A program made the position numbers and the translations under genes. From positions 689,211-753,210 of the forward strand of contig CBDEGO010000002.1 of NCBI GenBank assembly GCA_965237995.1: a DNA stretch of 64,000 nt, in the 5' to 3' direction. Shown one piece after another: positions 45,731 through 55,807 of this stretch. This DNA comes from JAAELZ01 sp965237995. GTDB lineage: Bacteria; Pseudomonadota; Gammaproteobacteria; Arenicellales; Poriferihabitantaceae. The notes under the pieces were generated by a model, which made no database searches, was not told the DNA's origin, and saw only the letters and a program-made list of their open reading frames with translations. Positions within the stretch are counted from its first letter, which is position 1, and every line of letters begins with the position of its first letter.

Positions 45731-48250
45731 TTACAGCGTCGCCTTCGTTTCTACAATATGATAAACCTCGATTTGGTCTCCAGCTTGCACATCGTCGTAG
45801 TTTTTGATTCCAATACCACATTCATAGCCCGCCTTAACTTCATTTACGTCATCCTTAAAGCGACGTAGTGAGTCAATTTGACCATCAAAGATAACCACAT
45901 TATCGCGTAACACGCGCACAGGTAAATTACGTTTAACTGCACCGTCTTTAACATAACACCCTGCAATTGCGCCCATTTTAGGCACTCTAAAGACGTCACG
46001 CACTTCAACTAGACCATGGAATTCTTCACGTAAGATAGGTGAAAGCATACCGGATAAGGAGTCTTTCACGTCGTCGATCACGTCATAGATGATCGCGTAA
46101 TAATGAATATCGACTTCTTCTTTTTCAATAATTTTACGAGACGCTGCATCAGCACGAACGTTAAATGCGATTAGTATCGCGTTTGACGCAACGGCGAGGT
46201 TAGCGTCCGATTCATTAATTCCGCCTACCATGCCATGCACAACCTTAACGCGCACTTCTTCGGTAGATAGTTTTTCTAATGAAGCGGTCAGTGCTTCAAC
46301 TGAACCTTGGACGTCGGCCTTGATAATCAAATTCAAGGTTTTAACATCGCCTTCTTCCATTTGATTAAACATGTTCTCAAGTTTAGCGCTTTGTTGTTTC
46401 GCTAATTTAAGGTCTTTATATTGTGTCTGTCGGTGCACTGCCACTTCACGCGCTTTACGCTCGCTATCGACAACATTCAAATCATCACCCGCCACCGGTA
46501 CGCCTGATAAACCTTGAATTTCTATGGGTGTTGAAGGCAGTGCAGATTTAACCTGCTCACCGGTATCGCTTAGCATCACACGTACACGACCAAATTCGCG
46601 GCCTACTAATACGGTATCGCCCTTTTTAAGCTCACCCTTGCTGACCAACACAGTCGCAACTGCGCCGCGGCCCTTTTCCATTCTGGCTTCTACAACACTA
46701 CCACTCGCTCGACCTTTATTAACAGCCGTTAGCGACATAATTTCAGCTTGCAACAATATGGTTTCAAGCAAGTTATCAATGCCCATCCCCGTCATTGCAG
46801 ACACTTCAACCATTAGGGTATCACCGCCCCAATCTTCAGGTACGATTTCGTGGTTCGCAAGCTCCTGCTTGACACGATCTGGATCAGCCCCCTCTTTATC
46901 CATCTTGTTAATGGCAACGATAATGGGGACTTCAGCCGTTTTAGCATGATTAAGCGCTTCAACCGTTTGCGGTTTAACTCCATCATCACCCGCAACGACT
47001 AATATAACGATATCAGTTACTTTAGCCCCACGAGCACGCATCGCTGAAAAAGCCTCATGGCCCGGCGTATCAACAAAACAGACATCACCATTCGGTGTAG
47101 ACACGCGATAAGCACCAATATGCTGAGTAATACCACCCGCCTCGCCCGAAGCGACTTTAGCTTTACGAATATAATCTAATATTGATGTTTTACCATGATC
47201 GACATGCCCCATAACGGTAACCACTGGAGCGCGTGCGACTTGTTCGCCTTCGTCGTCATCTTCAACAATGTCTTTTTCGATGTCACCCTCTTCTGCCGGG
47301 TGCGCATTGTGGCCCATTTCTTCTACTAGCAAGATAGCCGTATCTTGATCTATAGCTTGGTTAATGGTGGCCATAGAACCCATGGACATCATCACTTTCA
47401 ACACTTCAGCGGCCTTGACTGACAGCTTAAGCGCCAGTTCTGCCACCGTAATGGTTTCGGGAACTTCTACATCGTAAATTACAGGAGCAGTCGGCAATTC
47501 AAAGGCGTGTTGATCAGCCATGGCTGACTGCACGTTTTTATTGCGTTTAACGGGAGCCGGGCGTTTAACATTGCCGCGGTGGCTGCGCTTAACGTGTAAT
47601 TCTTTACCCGCACCCGCAGAGCGTGCGTCGCGCTCCGCTTTTTCTTTCTTATTTTGTTCAGCCCATGCAGCGCGATTTGCAGCCGCTTGGTCTTCTTGAC
47701 GTTTCTTTTCAGCCGCGGCGTATTCTAATTCTTTCTTTTTCGCTAACTCTTCCGCTTCTTTGGCTTCACGTTCTTCGCGCTCAGCATCCATTCTGGCTTT
47801 CTCTTCAGCATCTGCTTGTTCTTTCGCAGAACGCTCAGCGTTCTGTTTCGTCTCACGCTCAGCTTTTTCGCGCTCTTCTACTTCGCGCGCTTCTTCGCGG
47901 GTTCGCTTTTCCTCTTCTAGGCGTTTTAGTTCTTCTTCATGCTCAGTCGTTGGTTGACTCTGGCGCACCACCCTACGCTTTCTTTTAACTTCAACTTGTA
48001 CCGTTTTTGCAGCACCTGACCTTGAAGTTTGACGTATCTCAGAGGCTTTACGGCTTTTTATGGCTACAGGTGTACGTTGACTACCCGCGATACTACTTTG
48101 TAAATAAGTGAGTAAAGATTTTTTCTCATCATCAGATAAGGTTCCATCTGCCGTTTTTCCCTCGATACCAGCATTACTCAGCTGGTCGAGCAGCCGTTCG
48201 ATTGGCGTGCCAATCTGCTCAGCAAATTTTTTAATCTCGACCTGTGCCAT
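45731..48250 (-). CDS. infB: Translation initiation factor IF-2
   Basis: An 839-residue GTPase that places fMet-tRNA on the ribosome. It has an N-terminal IF2_N domain, a long Lys/Glu/Ala-rich linker (about residues 105-215), a second IF2_N and G1 GHVDHGKT. The DTPGH box and NKMD box are present. The C-terminal C1/C2 fMet-tRNA-binding domains are complete. It is the gene after nusA. Confidence 0.97.
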   Translation of the reverse strand: MAQVEIKKFAEQIGTPIERLLDQLSNAGIEGKTADGTLSDDEKKSLLTYLQSSIAGSQRTPVAIKSRKASEIRQTSRSGAAKTVQVEVKRKRRVVRQSQPTTEHEEELKRLEEEKRTREEAREVEEREKAERETKQNAERSAKEQADAEEKARMDAEREEREAKEAEELAKKKELEYAAAEKKRQEDQAAANRAAWAEQNKKEKAERDARSAGAGKELHVKRSHRGNVKRPAPVKRNKNVQSAMADQHAFELPTAPVIYDVEVPETITVAELALKLSVKAAEVLKVMMSMGSMATINQAIDQDTAILLVEEMGHNAHPAEEGDIEKDIVEDDDEGEQVARAPVVTVMGHVDHGKTSILDYIRKAKVASGEAGGITQHIGAYRVSTPNGDVCFVDTPGHEAFSAMRARGAKVTDIVILVVAGDDGVKPQTVEALNHAKTAEVPIIVAINKMDKEGADPDRVKQELANHEIVPEDWGGDTLMVEVSAMTGMGIDNLLETILLQAEIMSLTAVNKGRASGSVVEARMEKGRGAVATVLVSKGELKKGDTVLVGREFGRVRVMLSDTGEQVKSALPSTPIEIQGLSGVPVAGDDLNVVDSERKAREVAVHRQTQYKDLKLAKQQSAKLENMFNQMEEGDVKTLNLIIKADVQGSVEALTASLEKLSTEEVRVKVVHGMVGGINESDANLAVASNAILIAFNVRADAASRKIIEKEEVDIHYYAIIYDVIDDVKDSLSGMLSPILREEFHGLVEVRDVFRVPKMGAIAGCYVKDGAVKRNLPVRVLRDNVVIFDGQIDSLRRFKDDVNEVKAGYECGIGIKNYDDVQAGDQIEVYHIVETKATL

Positions 48251-48307
48251 ATTTCTTGCCTCTTCTCTGCGCCTATTTCAGGAATGTTATCACGAACTAA
48301 TTATTTA

Positions 48308-49804
48308 TTATTCTGCAGCGTCGTCTGCAAACCATGGTGCGCGAGCCGTCATAATCAATTCTTGCGCTCGTTGTTCGTCCATTTCTACTATTTCTATCAC
48401 TTCATCGGTTGCACACTCGGCCAAATCTTCCATCGTACGAACGCCGCCCACCGCCAACGCGTGTGCAGTTGCCTCATCCATGCCTTCCATCTCTAACAGA
48501 TCAGCCTCTGGAACTTGCGACTCTTGAGTCGCTATGGCTCTGGTCAACATCAAGTCTTGAGCCCGTCTAACCAACTCATCAACCATCTCTTCACCAAACT
48601 CTTCAATATCGACCAATTCTTGCTTATCGACAAATGCAATTTCTTCAACGGTATTAAAGCCTTCTTGCGCTAATACCAGCGCTACGTCTTCATCAATATT
48701 GAGTTGGTCCTTAAACTTTTCAACCAACACATTGATTTCTTCGCTTTGCTTTTTCTCCGCTTCTTCGTCGGTGAGGATATTTAATTCCCACCCAATTAAC
48801 TCAGAAGCCAAGCGAACATTCTGACCACCACGACCAATAGCCCGTGATTGATTCTCCTCGCTAACCACCACGTCAATGGCGCGTTTTTCTTCATCTATTA
48901 GCAATGATTCAATCTCTGCAGGAGCCAATGCCTTCAAGGCAAAGTCCGCCACTTGGTCTGACCACACAATGATGTCGACGCGCTCACCCGCTATTTCGTT
49001 TGAAACGCTTTGTACACGAGACCCGCGAATACCAACGCATGCACCCACTGGATCAATACGCTTGTCTTTAGCTTGTACCGAAATTTTTGCACGAATCCCC
49101 GGTTCACGGGCTGCGCCATGAATTTCAATTAACCCTTCACTCACTTCTGGCACTTCAATCTTAAACAGCTCGATTAAAAACTGTGATGAAACACGATCCA
49201 AAAACAACTGTGGGCCACGGTTAGTGGGCTTTACTTCTTGCAATAATGCACGCACGCGATCACCGGTGCGTAAGCTATCCATAGGAATTTGATTGCGGCG
49301 TGGCAATAAGGCTTCTGCATCGCCTAGTGCTACAATCACATCACCGCGTTCCATACGCTTAACAGTGCCCGAAATCATTTCACCAACACGGTCTTGAAAG
49401 CGTTCAAGTTCCTGCTCTCGGCCTGCTTCACGCACTTTTTGCATGATGACTTGCTTTGCTGCTTGCGCTTGAATGCGCCCAAACACCGCTTGCTCAATCG
49501 ACTCTTCAATGCTGTCGCCTAGCTCAAGTTCAGCATTTAATTCCTGCGCTTGATCTAAGTACATATGCATATTGCTGTCGAACTCTTCAAAGTTATCGTC
49601 CACGACATCCCACACACGATAAGTATCATAATCGCCCGTAGTACGATCGATATCAACGCGCGCGTTAATTTCGTCTTTGTGCCATTTTTTTGTGGCTGTG
49701 GCTAATGCAGCTTCGATGGCAGCAAATATCACTTCACGATCGAGATCTTTCTCGCGTGAAACCACATCTGCCATCAGCAATATTTCTCTATTTGTAATCG
49801 CCAT
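48308..49804 (-). CDS. nusA: Transcription termination/antitermination factor NusA
   Basis: A 498-residue RNA polymerase-associated factor with the N-terminal domain, S1 domain, two KH domains (RAIGRGGQNVRLASEL) and two C-terminal acidic helix-hairpin repeats (VALVLAQEGFNTVEEIAF and LLEMEGMDEATAHALAVGG). The second C-terminal repeat is typical of gammaproteobacteria. It is between rimP and infB. Confidence 0.97.
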   Translation of the reverse strand: MAITNREILLMADVVSREKDLDREVIFAAIEAALATATKKWHKDEINARVDIDRTTGDYDTYRVWDVVDDNFEEFDSNMHMYLDQAQELNAELELGDSIEESIEQAVFGRIQAQAAKQVIMQKVREAGREQELERFQDRVGEMISGTVKRMERGDVIVALGDAEALLPRRNQIPMDSLRTGDRVRALLQEVKPTNRGPQLFLDRVSSQFLIELFKIEVPEVSEGLIEIHGAAREPGIRAKISVQAKDKRIDPVGACVGIRGSRVQSVSNEIAGERVDIIVWSDQVADFALKALAPAEIESLLIDEEKRAIDVVVSEENQSRAIGRGGQNVRLASELIGWELNILTDEEAEKKQSEEINVLVEKFKDQLNIDEDVALVLAQEGFNTVEEIAFVDKQELVDIEEFGEEMVDELVRRAQDLMLTRAIATQESQVPEADLLEMEGMDEATAHALAVGGVRTMEDLAECATDEVIEIVEMDEQRAQELIMTARAPWFADDAAE

Positions 49805-49858
49805 TTATCTGCTCCGTTCGCATAACTTATCTTTAATAATCAGCCTAATAATGATGAA

Positions 49859-50320
49859 TTAGTCATCATAGTTAGGAACTACCCTAGCTGAATCTATCTG
49901 GTCAAACTCTAACTCGTAAGCTTCGTTATCGACGCTAATAACAATTAAATTGTCGCTAACTTCTTCTAACAAGCCTTTAAAATTTCTTCTACCCAATACA
50001 TAACTATGGGTCTGCACTTTAATCTCTTGGCCTTTCACGGCGTCGAAATGCACCTTCTTACTTAATGGCCGATCATCGCCTGGAGACGAGACTTCCAAGT
50101 TGTAAGCGCCGCGTATTGGCTCTTCCAAATCAAGCACTAAGCTCACTTGCCTACTGACTTGCTCACAATCTTCCAACAAGATGCCGCCCGGTGCATCGAT
50201 ATATATTCTTAACACTGCACCATTTTGATCCTGCGTATTTTCAATCAGAACCAACTCATAACCTAAGGCCTCAATTTGTGGCTCAAGTAAACTAACTAAT
50301 CCATTTGGATCACTTTGCAA
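49859..50320 (-). CDS. rimP: Ribosome maturation factor RimP
   Basis: A 153-residue 30S assembly factor with LEPQIEALGYELVLIE and the conserved CEQVSRQVSLVLDLEEPI, LEVSSPGDDRPL. It is the first protein gene of the operon after metY and its terminator. Confidence 0.95.
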   Translation of the reverse strand: MQSDPNGLVSLLEPQIEALGYELVLIENTQDQNGAVLRIYIDAPGGILLEDCEQVSRQVSLVLDLEEPIRGAYNLEVSSPGDDRPLSKKVHFDAVKGQEIKVQTHSYVLGRRNFKGLLEEVSDNLIVISVDNEAYELEFDQIDSARVVPNYDD

Positions 50321-50354
50321 CTTATCACCTCATTCATTTTGGCCAAATTTAAAG

Positions 50355-50384
50355 CAAAAAAAATGGGCCTATAGCCCATTTTTC
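50355..50384 (-). terminator. Terminator between metY and rimP
   Basis: On the minus strand AAATGGGC pairs with GCCCATTT around a loop of about five bases, followed by a run of T. It lies between the tRNA and rimP, as in the Escherichia coli metY operon, where readthrough supplies the nus operon. Confidence 0.75.
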
Positions 50385-50433
50385 GCCGTCTAGTATGGCA
50401 AAGTATTCACGTATGAAAACCTTACCATTGAAA

Positions 50434-50510
50434 TGGTAGCGGGGACAGGATTTGAACCTGTGACCTTCGGGTTATGAGCCCGACGAGCTGCCAAACTGCT
50501 CCACCCCGCA
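50434..50510 (-). tRNA. metY: Initiator tRNA-fMet (CAU), metY
   Basis: A 77-base cloverleaf with encoded CCA. It carries the CAU anticodon in GGGCTCATAACCC, which gives the three consecutive G-C pairs in the anticodon stem specific to initiators. The top acceptor pair is U1 with U72, a mismatch serving the same purpose as C1-A72 in E. coli. The T-loop is TTCAAAT. It precedes rimP-nusA-infB on the minus strand. Confidence 0.95.
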
Positions 50511-50522
50511 TCAAGGCCGCGT

Positions 50523-50551
50523 ATTCTAGTGAAAATAGGGTATACATGCAA
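50523..50551 (-). promoter_or_regulatory. Sigma-70 promoter of metY
   Basis: On the minus strand, -35 TTGCAT (50546-50551), a 17-base spacer and -10 TAGAAT (50523-50528), followed by a GC-rich discriminator (ACGCGGCC). That is typical of growth-regulated stable RNA promoters. The tRNA begins 13 bases after the -10. Confidence 0.7.
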
Positions 50552-50578
50552 TCGATAGATGACGCATTTTTAAACTAA

Positions 50579-51595
50579 ATGAACTCAGTTACTGTACTAC
50601 TGCCAATGAAAAACGCAGCGGTGACGCTGACGCAATGTATTGACTCTTGCCTGCAGCAGACGCATCAAGATTTTAAGCTACTGATCATCGATGACCACTC
50701 CACAGACAGCAGCCTTAGCTTGGCCAAAACACTGACAGAAAATCTAAGCCCTGAAAGGATACAAATAGTAACGAATACAGGCTCAGGCTTAGTTGATGCG
50801 CTGAATATGGGCTTATCATTAACGGATTCACCTTGGATTGCTCGCATGGACGCCGATGACATAATGGATTCGGATAGGCTTTCCATGCAACATGCCTTCC
50901 TCACCCAACACCCAGTTATTGATGTGGTTGGAACGCAAGTTGCGTCCTTTCCGACAGAATTACTGCAACAAGGGTTTAACCATTTTATTCAATGGCAAAA
51001 TAGCTTAATCAACACTGAAGATTTACATCACGCAATTTTTATTGAAACGCCGCTCACTCACCCCAGCGTTATGTTCAAACGAGATGCCGTGATAACCGCG
51101 GGTGGATACCTAAGTGGCGACTTTCCTGAAGACTACGAATTATGGCTTAGGTTGAACGCGCAAGGATTGCGATTCGCAAAGATAGAACGTGTTTTACTAC
51201 ATTGGCGCGAATCAACTAATCGCCTTTCCCGCACTGCACACAATTGCCGACGAGAAGCATTTGACGTATTGCGTGCTAGGTATCTAGCTAAATACTTAAA
51301 AACACTAGAGGCACGCCCCTTGTATGTTTGGGGAGCGGGGCGCGCGACTCGAAAGCGAGCAGCGCTATTAATGAACCACGGCATAAAGATCGAGCGCTGG
51401 GTAGATATCGACCCAAAGAAAATTGGCAATAACATCCGAGGCGTCCCCGTTATATCGCCTCACGCTTTGAGCGATGCGCAAATAAAGCCGTTTATTTTGG
51501 TGTACGTTAATAACCGCGGCGCACGTGAGGAAATTAACGCTGCGTTAGACTGTTTAGATTTTCGGTCAGGAAAGGATAGGCTTTGCGTTGGTTAA
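50579..51595 (+). CDS. Family 2 glycosyltransferase with a C-terminal Rossmann-like extension
   Basis: A 338-residue enzyme. The GT-A core shows VTVLLPMKNAAVTL, IIDDHSTD (38-43 for DDHSTD) and ARMDADDIMD with the metal-binding DxD. The C-terminal 100 residues (LYVWGAGRATRKRAALL, WVDIDPKKIG, GVPVISPHAL) look like a nucleotide-binding sugar-related module. Role in cell surface polysaccharide assembly is likely but not shown. It stands alone, divergent from the metY promoter. Confidence 0.83.
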   Translation: MNSVTVLLPMKNAAVTLTQCIDSCLQQTHQDFKLLIIDDHSTDSSLSLAKTLTENLSPERIQIVTNTGSGLVDALNMGLSLTDSPWIARMDADDIMDSDRLSMQHAFLTQHPVIDVVGTQVASFPTELLQQGFNHFIQWQNSLINTEDLHHAIFIETPLTHPSVMFKRDAVITAGGYLSGDFPEDYELWLRLNAQGLRFAKIERVLLHWRESTNRLSRTAHNCRREAFDVLRARYLAKYLKTLEARPLYVWGAGRATRKRAALLMNHGIKIERWVDIDPKKIGNNIRGVPVISPHALSDAQIKPFILVYVNNRGAREEINAALDCLDFRSGKDRLCVG

Positions 51596-51637
51596 TCGAC
51601 ATTAATCAACCACAGCGCCAAACCACATTAAAATAAA

Positions 51638-52099
51638 TTAGCGTTTTAAGATAATAATATTGGTATCAATACGCTGACCACCCACAAAAACAAAGTCCGC
51701 AATATTGATGGAATTTGCCGAAGCTGGCCCAAACAGAGTTGTCCAATCTTCACCGTCAAACCTATCTATCAAATTCAACATTCCGCTGGCACTAATCGTA
51801 CCAGACAGCGAATCTCCTACTTCGCCTTCCAGTGAGGTATCAATCGTAATCGATGTCCCTACATGGCGGATGACTGCTGTCATTGGAGTAAACGCACCGG
51901 TGATGCTCTTCAAGTAACCTGCCCAAGTGTCGCCATTTAAATTAGGACCAACGACTGTCGCCATTAGATTAGGCTCTATCATCGTGGGGTCGGTCATGGT
52001 CATGTCTCCGCCGCCTGAATCAGAGTCGCCAGACCCACAAGCCGACATAACCAAGCTAAGTGATAACAGTAAAAGAGCTTTAAAGGTCGTACGAAACAT
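51638..52099 (-). CDS. Small lipoprotein of unknown function
   Basis: A 153-residue lipoprotein (lipobox MSAC, ending near residue 20) with a Gly/Ser/Asp-rich linker containing SGGGDMTMTDPTM. A compact domain follows with TWAGYLKSITGAFTPMTAVIRHVG and GTISASGMLNLIDRFDGEDW. I know no matching family. I start at the second Met (52099). It faces the glycosyltransferase gene convergently. Confidence 0.55.
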   Translation of the reverse strand: MFRTTFKALLLLSLSLVMSACGSGDSDSGGGDMTMTDPTMIEPNLMATVVGPNLNGDTWAGYLKSITGAFTPMTAVIRHVGTSITIDTSLEGEVGDSLSGTISASGMLNLIDRFDGEDWTTLFGPASANSINIADFVFVGGQRIDTNIIILKR

Positions 52100-52348
52100 A
52101 TGCATTATTATTTTTTATTTGGGTTGGGACTATATTTAATTAGAGCTTTTCCTATAGACCAATAGTTTATCGGCGTCGATTAAGTTGTACCCTGAAAAAC
52201 TACGGCGAGTATACTGCATTCATCCATACAGATGCCAGCAAGGCTTTGTAGGCAGTCATGCACTTCACAATACAGTTCTTGGGTTAAATAAATTGAAGAA
52301 AAGTGTTATGCCAATTTTTTAGATCATACTAGAGCGAACAAAAGCTAG

Positions 52349-53041
52349 CTATGTATCTGACTGCTGACTCAACACCCCATCTACCAACTCAAAACGTTGA
52401 TCTAAGCGAGCAGCCAATGATCGATCATGAGTGACGACAACCAAACTCGTATCGAATTCTTGGTTTAACTCAACCATTAAGGCGTGAATATTTTCCGCCG
52501 TTTTGTGGTCTAAATTGCCCGTTGGTTCATCAGCCAGCACGCATTTTGGTTTCGTCACCAAAGCGCGTGCCACAGCTGCGCGTTGGCGCTCGCCCCCAGA
52601 CAATTCTCCTGGCTTATGCTGTAAACGTTTCGCTAAGCCCGTTTTGCTTAGCATGTGCGCCGCTTCGTCTTTGGCCTGCTCTGGACTGACCCCGCGAATC
52701 AGTAGTGGCATCGCTACATTTTCTACGGCAGTGAATTCCTGTAGCAAGTGATGAAATTGATAAACAAAACCCAATGTATGATTGCGTAATTCCCCTTGTT
52801 TACGTGCCGATAGCTTTTCGATCTCTTGACCATCGACCCAAATCTCGCCACTGGTTGCGCCACTTAACCCTCCAAGCAAATGCAACAACGTACTTTTCCC
52901 TGAACCAGACGCACCCACAATGGCAATTTGCTGACCACTGTGCACCGTAAAATCAATGTCTTTTAATACATGTACATCTAATACGCCATCGTTGAAGCGC
53001 ATATTGAGCGACTTAGTATGAATGATTGGCTGGGCGGACAT
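52349..53041 (-). CDS. lolD: Lipoprotein-releasing system ATPase LolD
   Basis: The ATPase that powers release of lipoproteins from the inner membrane. It has Walker A GASGSGKST, the signature LSGGERQRAAVARAL and Walker B CVLADEPTGNLD. It is immediately after the permease gene. In E. coli the order is lolC-lolD-lolE; here the second permease is absent next to it. Confidence 0.93.
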   Translation of the reverse strand: MSAQPIIHTKSLNMRFNDGVLDVHVLKDIDFTVHSGQQIAIVGASGSGKSTLLHLLGGLSGATSGEIWVDGQEIEKLSARKQGELRNHTLGFVYQFHHLLQEFTAVENVAMPLLIRGVSPEQAKDEAAHMLSKTGLAKRLQHKPGELSGGERQRAAVARALVTKPKCVLADEPTGNLDHKTAENIHALMVELNQEFDTSLVVVTHDRSLAARLDQRFELVDGVLSQQSDT

Positions 53042-53046
53042 AAGAT

Positions 53047-54294
53047 TTATTCGTAGCGTAAAGCTTCAGCTGGCTCTAGTTTAGATGCGCGCCACGCTGG
53101 ATAAAGCGTAGCGATAAAGCTAAGCACTAAGGATAGGGCAATTACGAAGACAACGTCAGCCACCCGTAATTCAGAAGGGAACCCACTGATAAAATATACG
53201 TCAGCTGGAAAAAACTGAATACCAAACGCACGCTCTAAAAAACCCACCACACTTTCTATATTGATGGCTGTCAACACTCCAAATATTGCGCCCAGTAATG
53301 TGCCAATGACCCCAATGACAGCCCCTTGCACCATGAATATCTTCATTATGCCATGTGGCGGCATACCTAAGGTGCGCAAAATAGCGATATCTGACTGCTT
53401 ATCGGTTACCAGCATCACCAAGGTCGAAACAATATTAAATGCTGCCACCATGATGATGAGTGTCAAAATAATAAACATCACGCGTTTTTCAACTTTTAAT
53501 GCGTTAAAGAAATTCACATTATCTTGAGTCCAATCACGAATGTGGTACACCCCGCCAGTTTGGTTAATCAAGTCACGGCGAATACGCGGCGCCTCAAAGG
53601 TATCTTCCAGACTAAGACGCAACCCGCTAATATTGTCTTTAGTGCTTAAAAATAAAGCCGCATCATCAAGGTGGATCACCGTCAATGCGCTATCATATTG
53701 ATGCATCCCTAGTTTAAATATACCAACCACAGTAAAGCGCTTCATCCGAGGTAATAATCCAGCGGGAGTAACTCGACCTTTTGGGGCAATTAGGGTCACT
53801 TTATCACCTAAATCGGCCCCAATTTGTAAGGCCAAGGTGTCACCCAACATAATACCGAATTCACCAGATTTAAGTGAATCAGGGTTACCTGCAATCACTT
53901 TATCCAAGACTTCAGACACGCCGCGCTCACGACTGGGGTCTATGCCTCGAATGAGTGCGCCGCCCACATTACCGCCGAGAGAAACCATTCCTTGGCCGAA
54001 CACATACGGCGCGCTGGCCAGCACTTCAGGGTTTTGACGCACTTGCTTATCTGCCACTTCCCAATCGCTTAACGAGCCACTAAACCCAGACAGTGTGGCA
54101 TGGGAGGCCACGGACAAAATACGGTCACGCAAGTCGTTATGAAACCCATTCATAACCGACAACACAGTGATCAGCGCCCAGACACCCAAAGCGATGCCTA
54201 GCATAGAAACTAACGATATAAACGAAATAAAGTGATTACGCCGCTTAGCCCGCGTGTAGCGCAAGCCGATGAATAATTCTAAAGGTTTTATCAC
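53047..54294 (-). CDS. Lipoprotein-releasing system permease, LolC/LolE-type (possibly LolF)
   Basis: A 415-residue inner-membrane protein with an N-terminal LFIGLRYTRAKRRNHFISFIS and a large periplasmic domain. The C-terminal three-helix bundle ends TLYPAWRASKLEPAEALRYE. It is upstream of lolD by 5 bases. Because no second permease is adjacent, it may act alone as a homodimer, as LolF does in some gammaproteobacteria, unless lolE lies elsewhere. Confidence 0.85.
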   Translation of the reverse strand: MIKPLELFIGLRYTRAKRRNHFISFISLVSMLGIALGVWALITVLSVMNGFHNDLRDRILSVASHATLSGFSGSLSDWEVADKQVRQNPEVLASAPYVFGQGMVSLGGNVGGALIRGIDPSRERGVSEVLDKVIAGNPDSLKSGEFGIMLGDTLALQIGADLGDKVTLIAPKGRVTPAGLLPRMKRFTVVGIFKLGMHQYDSALTVIHLDDAALFLSTKDNISGLRLSLEDTFEAPRIRRDLINQTGGVYHIRDWTQDNVNFFNALKVEKRVMFIILTLIIMVAAFNIVSTLVMLVTDKQSDIAILRTLGMPPHGIMKIFMVQGAVIGVIGTLLGAIFGVLTAINIESVVGFLERAFGIQFFPADVYFISGFPSELRVADVVFVIALSLVLSFIATLYPAWRASKLEPAEALRYE

Positions 54295-54307
54295 TTAAAA
54301 TAGCAAA

Positions 54308-55798
54308 CTAGACTTCAGGGCGCATCAATGGAAACAATAACACTTCACGGATCGAAGCACTGTCTGTCAACAACATGACTAAGCGATCAATCCCAATGCC
54401 TTCTCCAGCAGTTGGCGGCAAACCATATTCCAAAGCGCGGATATAGTCTGCATCATAGTGCATAGCCTCATCATCGCCTGCTTCTTTTTCTGCCACCTGC
54501 GCTTTAAAGCGCTCAGCTTGGTCTACTGGATCATTTAACTCTGAAAAGCCATTTGCGATTTCACGACCTGCAGCAAAAAACTCAAATCGGTCACTAATCT
54601 CGGGGTTGCTGTCGTTACGCCGTGACAGGGGTGAAACCTCAACCGGATAGGCGGTAATAAACGTCGGGCTCATTAACAAATGTTCAACCGTTTCTTCAAA
54701 GATCTCGGTTTGTAGCTTACCCAAGCCATATCCGGGCTTAACATGAATTTTCATATCCAAAGCAATCGCTCTGGTCTTTTCAAAATCAGCTAAATCAGTT
54801 TCGCTAATAGTCGGGTTGTACTTAATAATCGCCTCCACCATCGTCATGCGGGCAAATGGCTCGCCAAAATCCAGTGTTTCACCTTGATAGCTAATTTGCG
54901 CAGACCCAGTCACCTCAATCATTAAGCCGCGCAACATGTCTTCAGTCAAATCAATCAAGTCTTCATAAGTTGCATAGGCCTGATAAAACTCAAGCATCGT
55001 GAACTCAGGGTTATGGCGAGTGCTGACGCCTTCGTTACGAAAGTTACGATTAATTTCAAATACGCGTTCGAACCCCCCCACCACTAGGCGTTTTAAATAA
55101 AGCTCTGGCGCAATGCGCAAATACAAGGGAATATCCAATGCATTGTGGTGTGTGTTAAATGGTCTGGCAACTGCTCCACCGGGTATCGGATGCATCATCG
55201 GTGTTTCCACTTCTATATAACGATGCCCGACTAAATAATCGCGGATATATTGCACTGTTCTAGCGCGCTTGTTGAACAAATCACGTACTTCTTCATTCAT
55301 GATGAGATCAACATAGCGTTGGCGATAACGCATTTCGGCATCGGTTAAACCATGAAATTTCTCCGGCAGCGGCCTTAAGGATTTTGTTAGCAAACGAATC
55401 GCGCTTACGCGTACACTCAATTCATCGGTTTGCGTTCTAAACAACGCGCCTTCAACGCCAACAATATCGCCAATATCGTACTTCTTAAATTCTTCGTTGT
55501 ATTGCCCTTCTGGCAAAGCATCACGTTGCACAAAAATTTGTGCGCGGCCTGTCATGTCTTGAAGATTGGCGAAGCTCGCTTTACCCATCACACGGCGCGA
55601 CATCATACGGCCAGCAAAGCGCACAGTAATGTTTTCCTGTGCTAACTGTTCTTTCGTTTTCTGCTCGCAAAGCGCGATAAAATCTCCAATAAAATCTTCG
55701 CGCTTAAAATCATTTGGGTAAGCCTTATGTTGCTCGCGCAAGGTATCTAATTTAGCCAATCGCTGGCTAATCTGCTCGTTGTCTTCTACTTGTGTCAT
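54308..55798 (-). CDS. lysS: Lysine-tRNA ligase, class II
   Basis: Charges tRNA-Lys. It has 496 residues with an OB-fold anticodon-binding domain (RFAGRMMSRRVMGKASF), class II motif 2 FEINRNFRNEG and motif 3 GEGIGIDRLVMLLTD. It follows prfB by 9 bases and precedes the lol genes, matching the common prfB-lysS pairing. Confidence 0.97.
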   Translation of the reverse strand: MTQVEDNEQISQRLAKLDTLREQHKAYPNDFKREDFIGDFIALCEQKTKEQLAQENITVRFAGRMMSRRVMGKASFANLQDMTGRAQIFVQRDALPEGQYNEEFKKYDIGDIVGVEGALFRTQTDELSVRVSAIRLLTKSLRPLPEKFHGLTDAEMRYRQRYVDLIMNEEVRDLFNKRARTVQYIRDYLVGHRYIEVETPMMHPIPGGAVARPFNTHHNALDIPLYLRIAPELYLKRLVVGGFERVFEINRNFRNEGVSTRHNPEFTMLEFYQAYATYEDLIDLTEDMLRGLMIEVTGSAQISYQGETLDFGEPFARMTMVEAIIKYNPTISETDLADFEKTRAIALDMKIHVKPGYGLGKLQTEIFEETVEHLLMSPTFITAYPVEVSPLSRRNDSNPEISDRFEFFAAGREIANGFSELNDPVDQAERFKAQVAEKEAGDDEAMHYDADYIRALEYGLPPTAGEGIGIDRLVMLLTDSASIREVLLFPLMRPEV

Positions 55799-55807
55799 CT
55801 TGTTAAA

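Noticed and set aside
45731..48250. Overlapping plus-strand frames inside infB
   Set aside because: They are complementary frames produced by the Lys/Glu/Ala-rich linker of IF-2. infB is certain.
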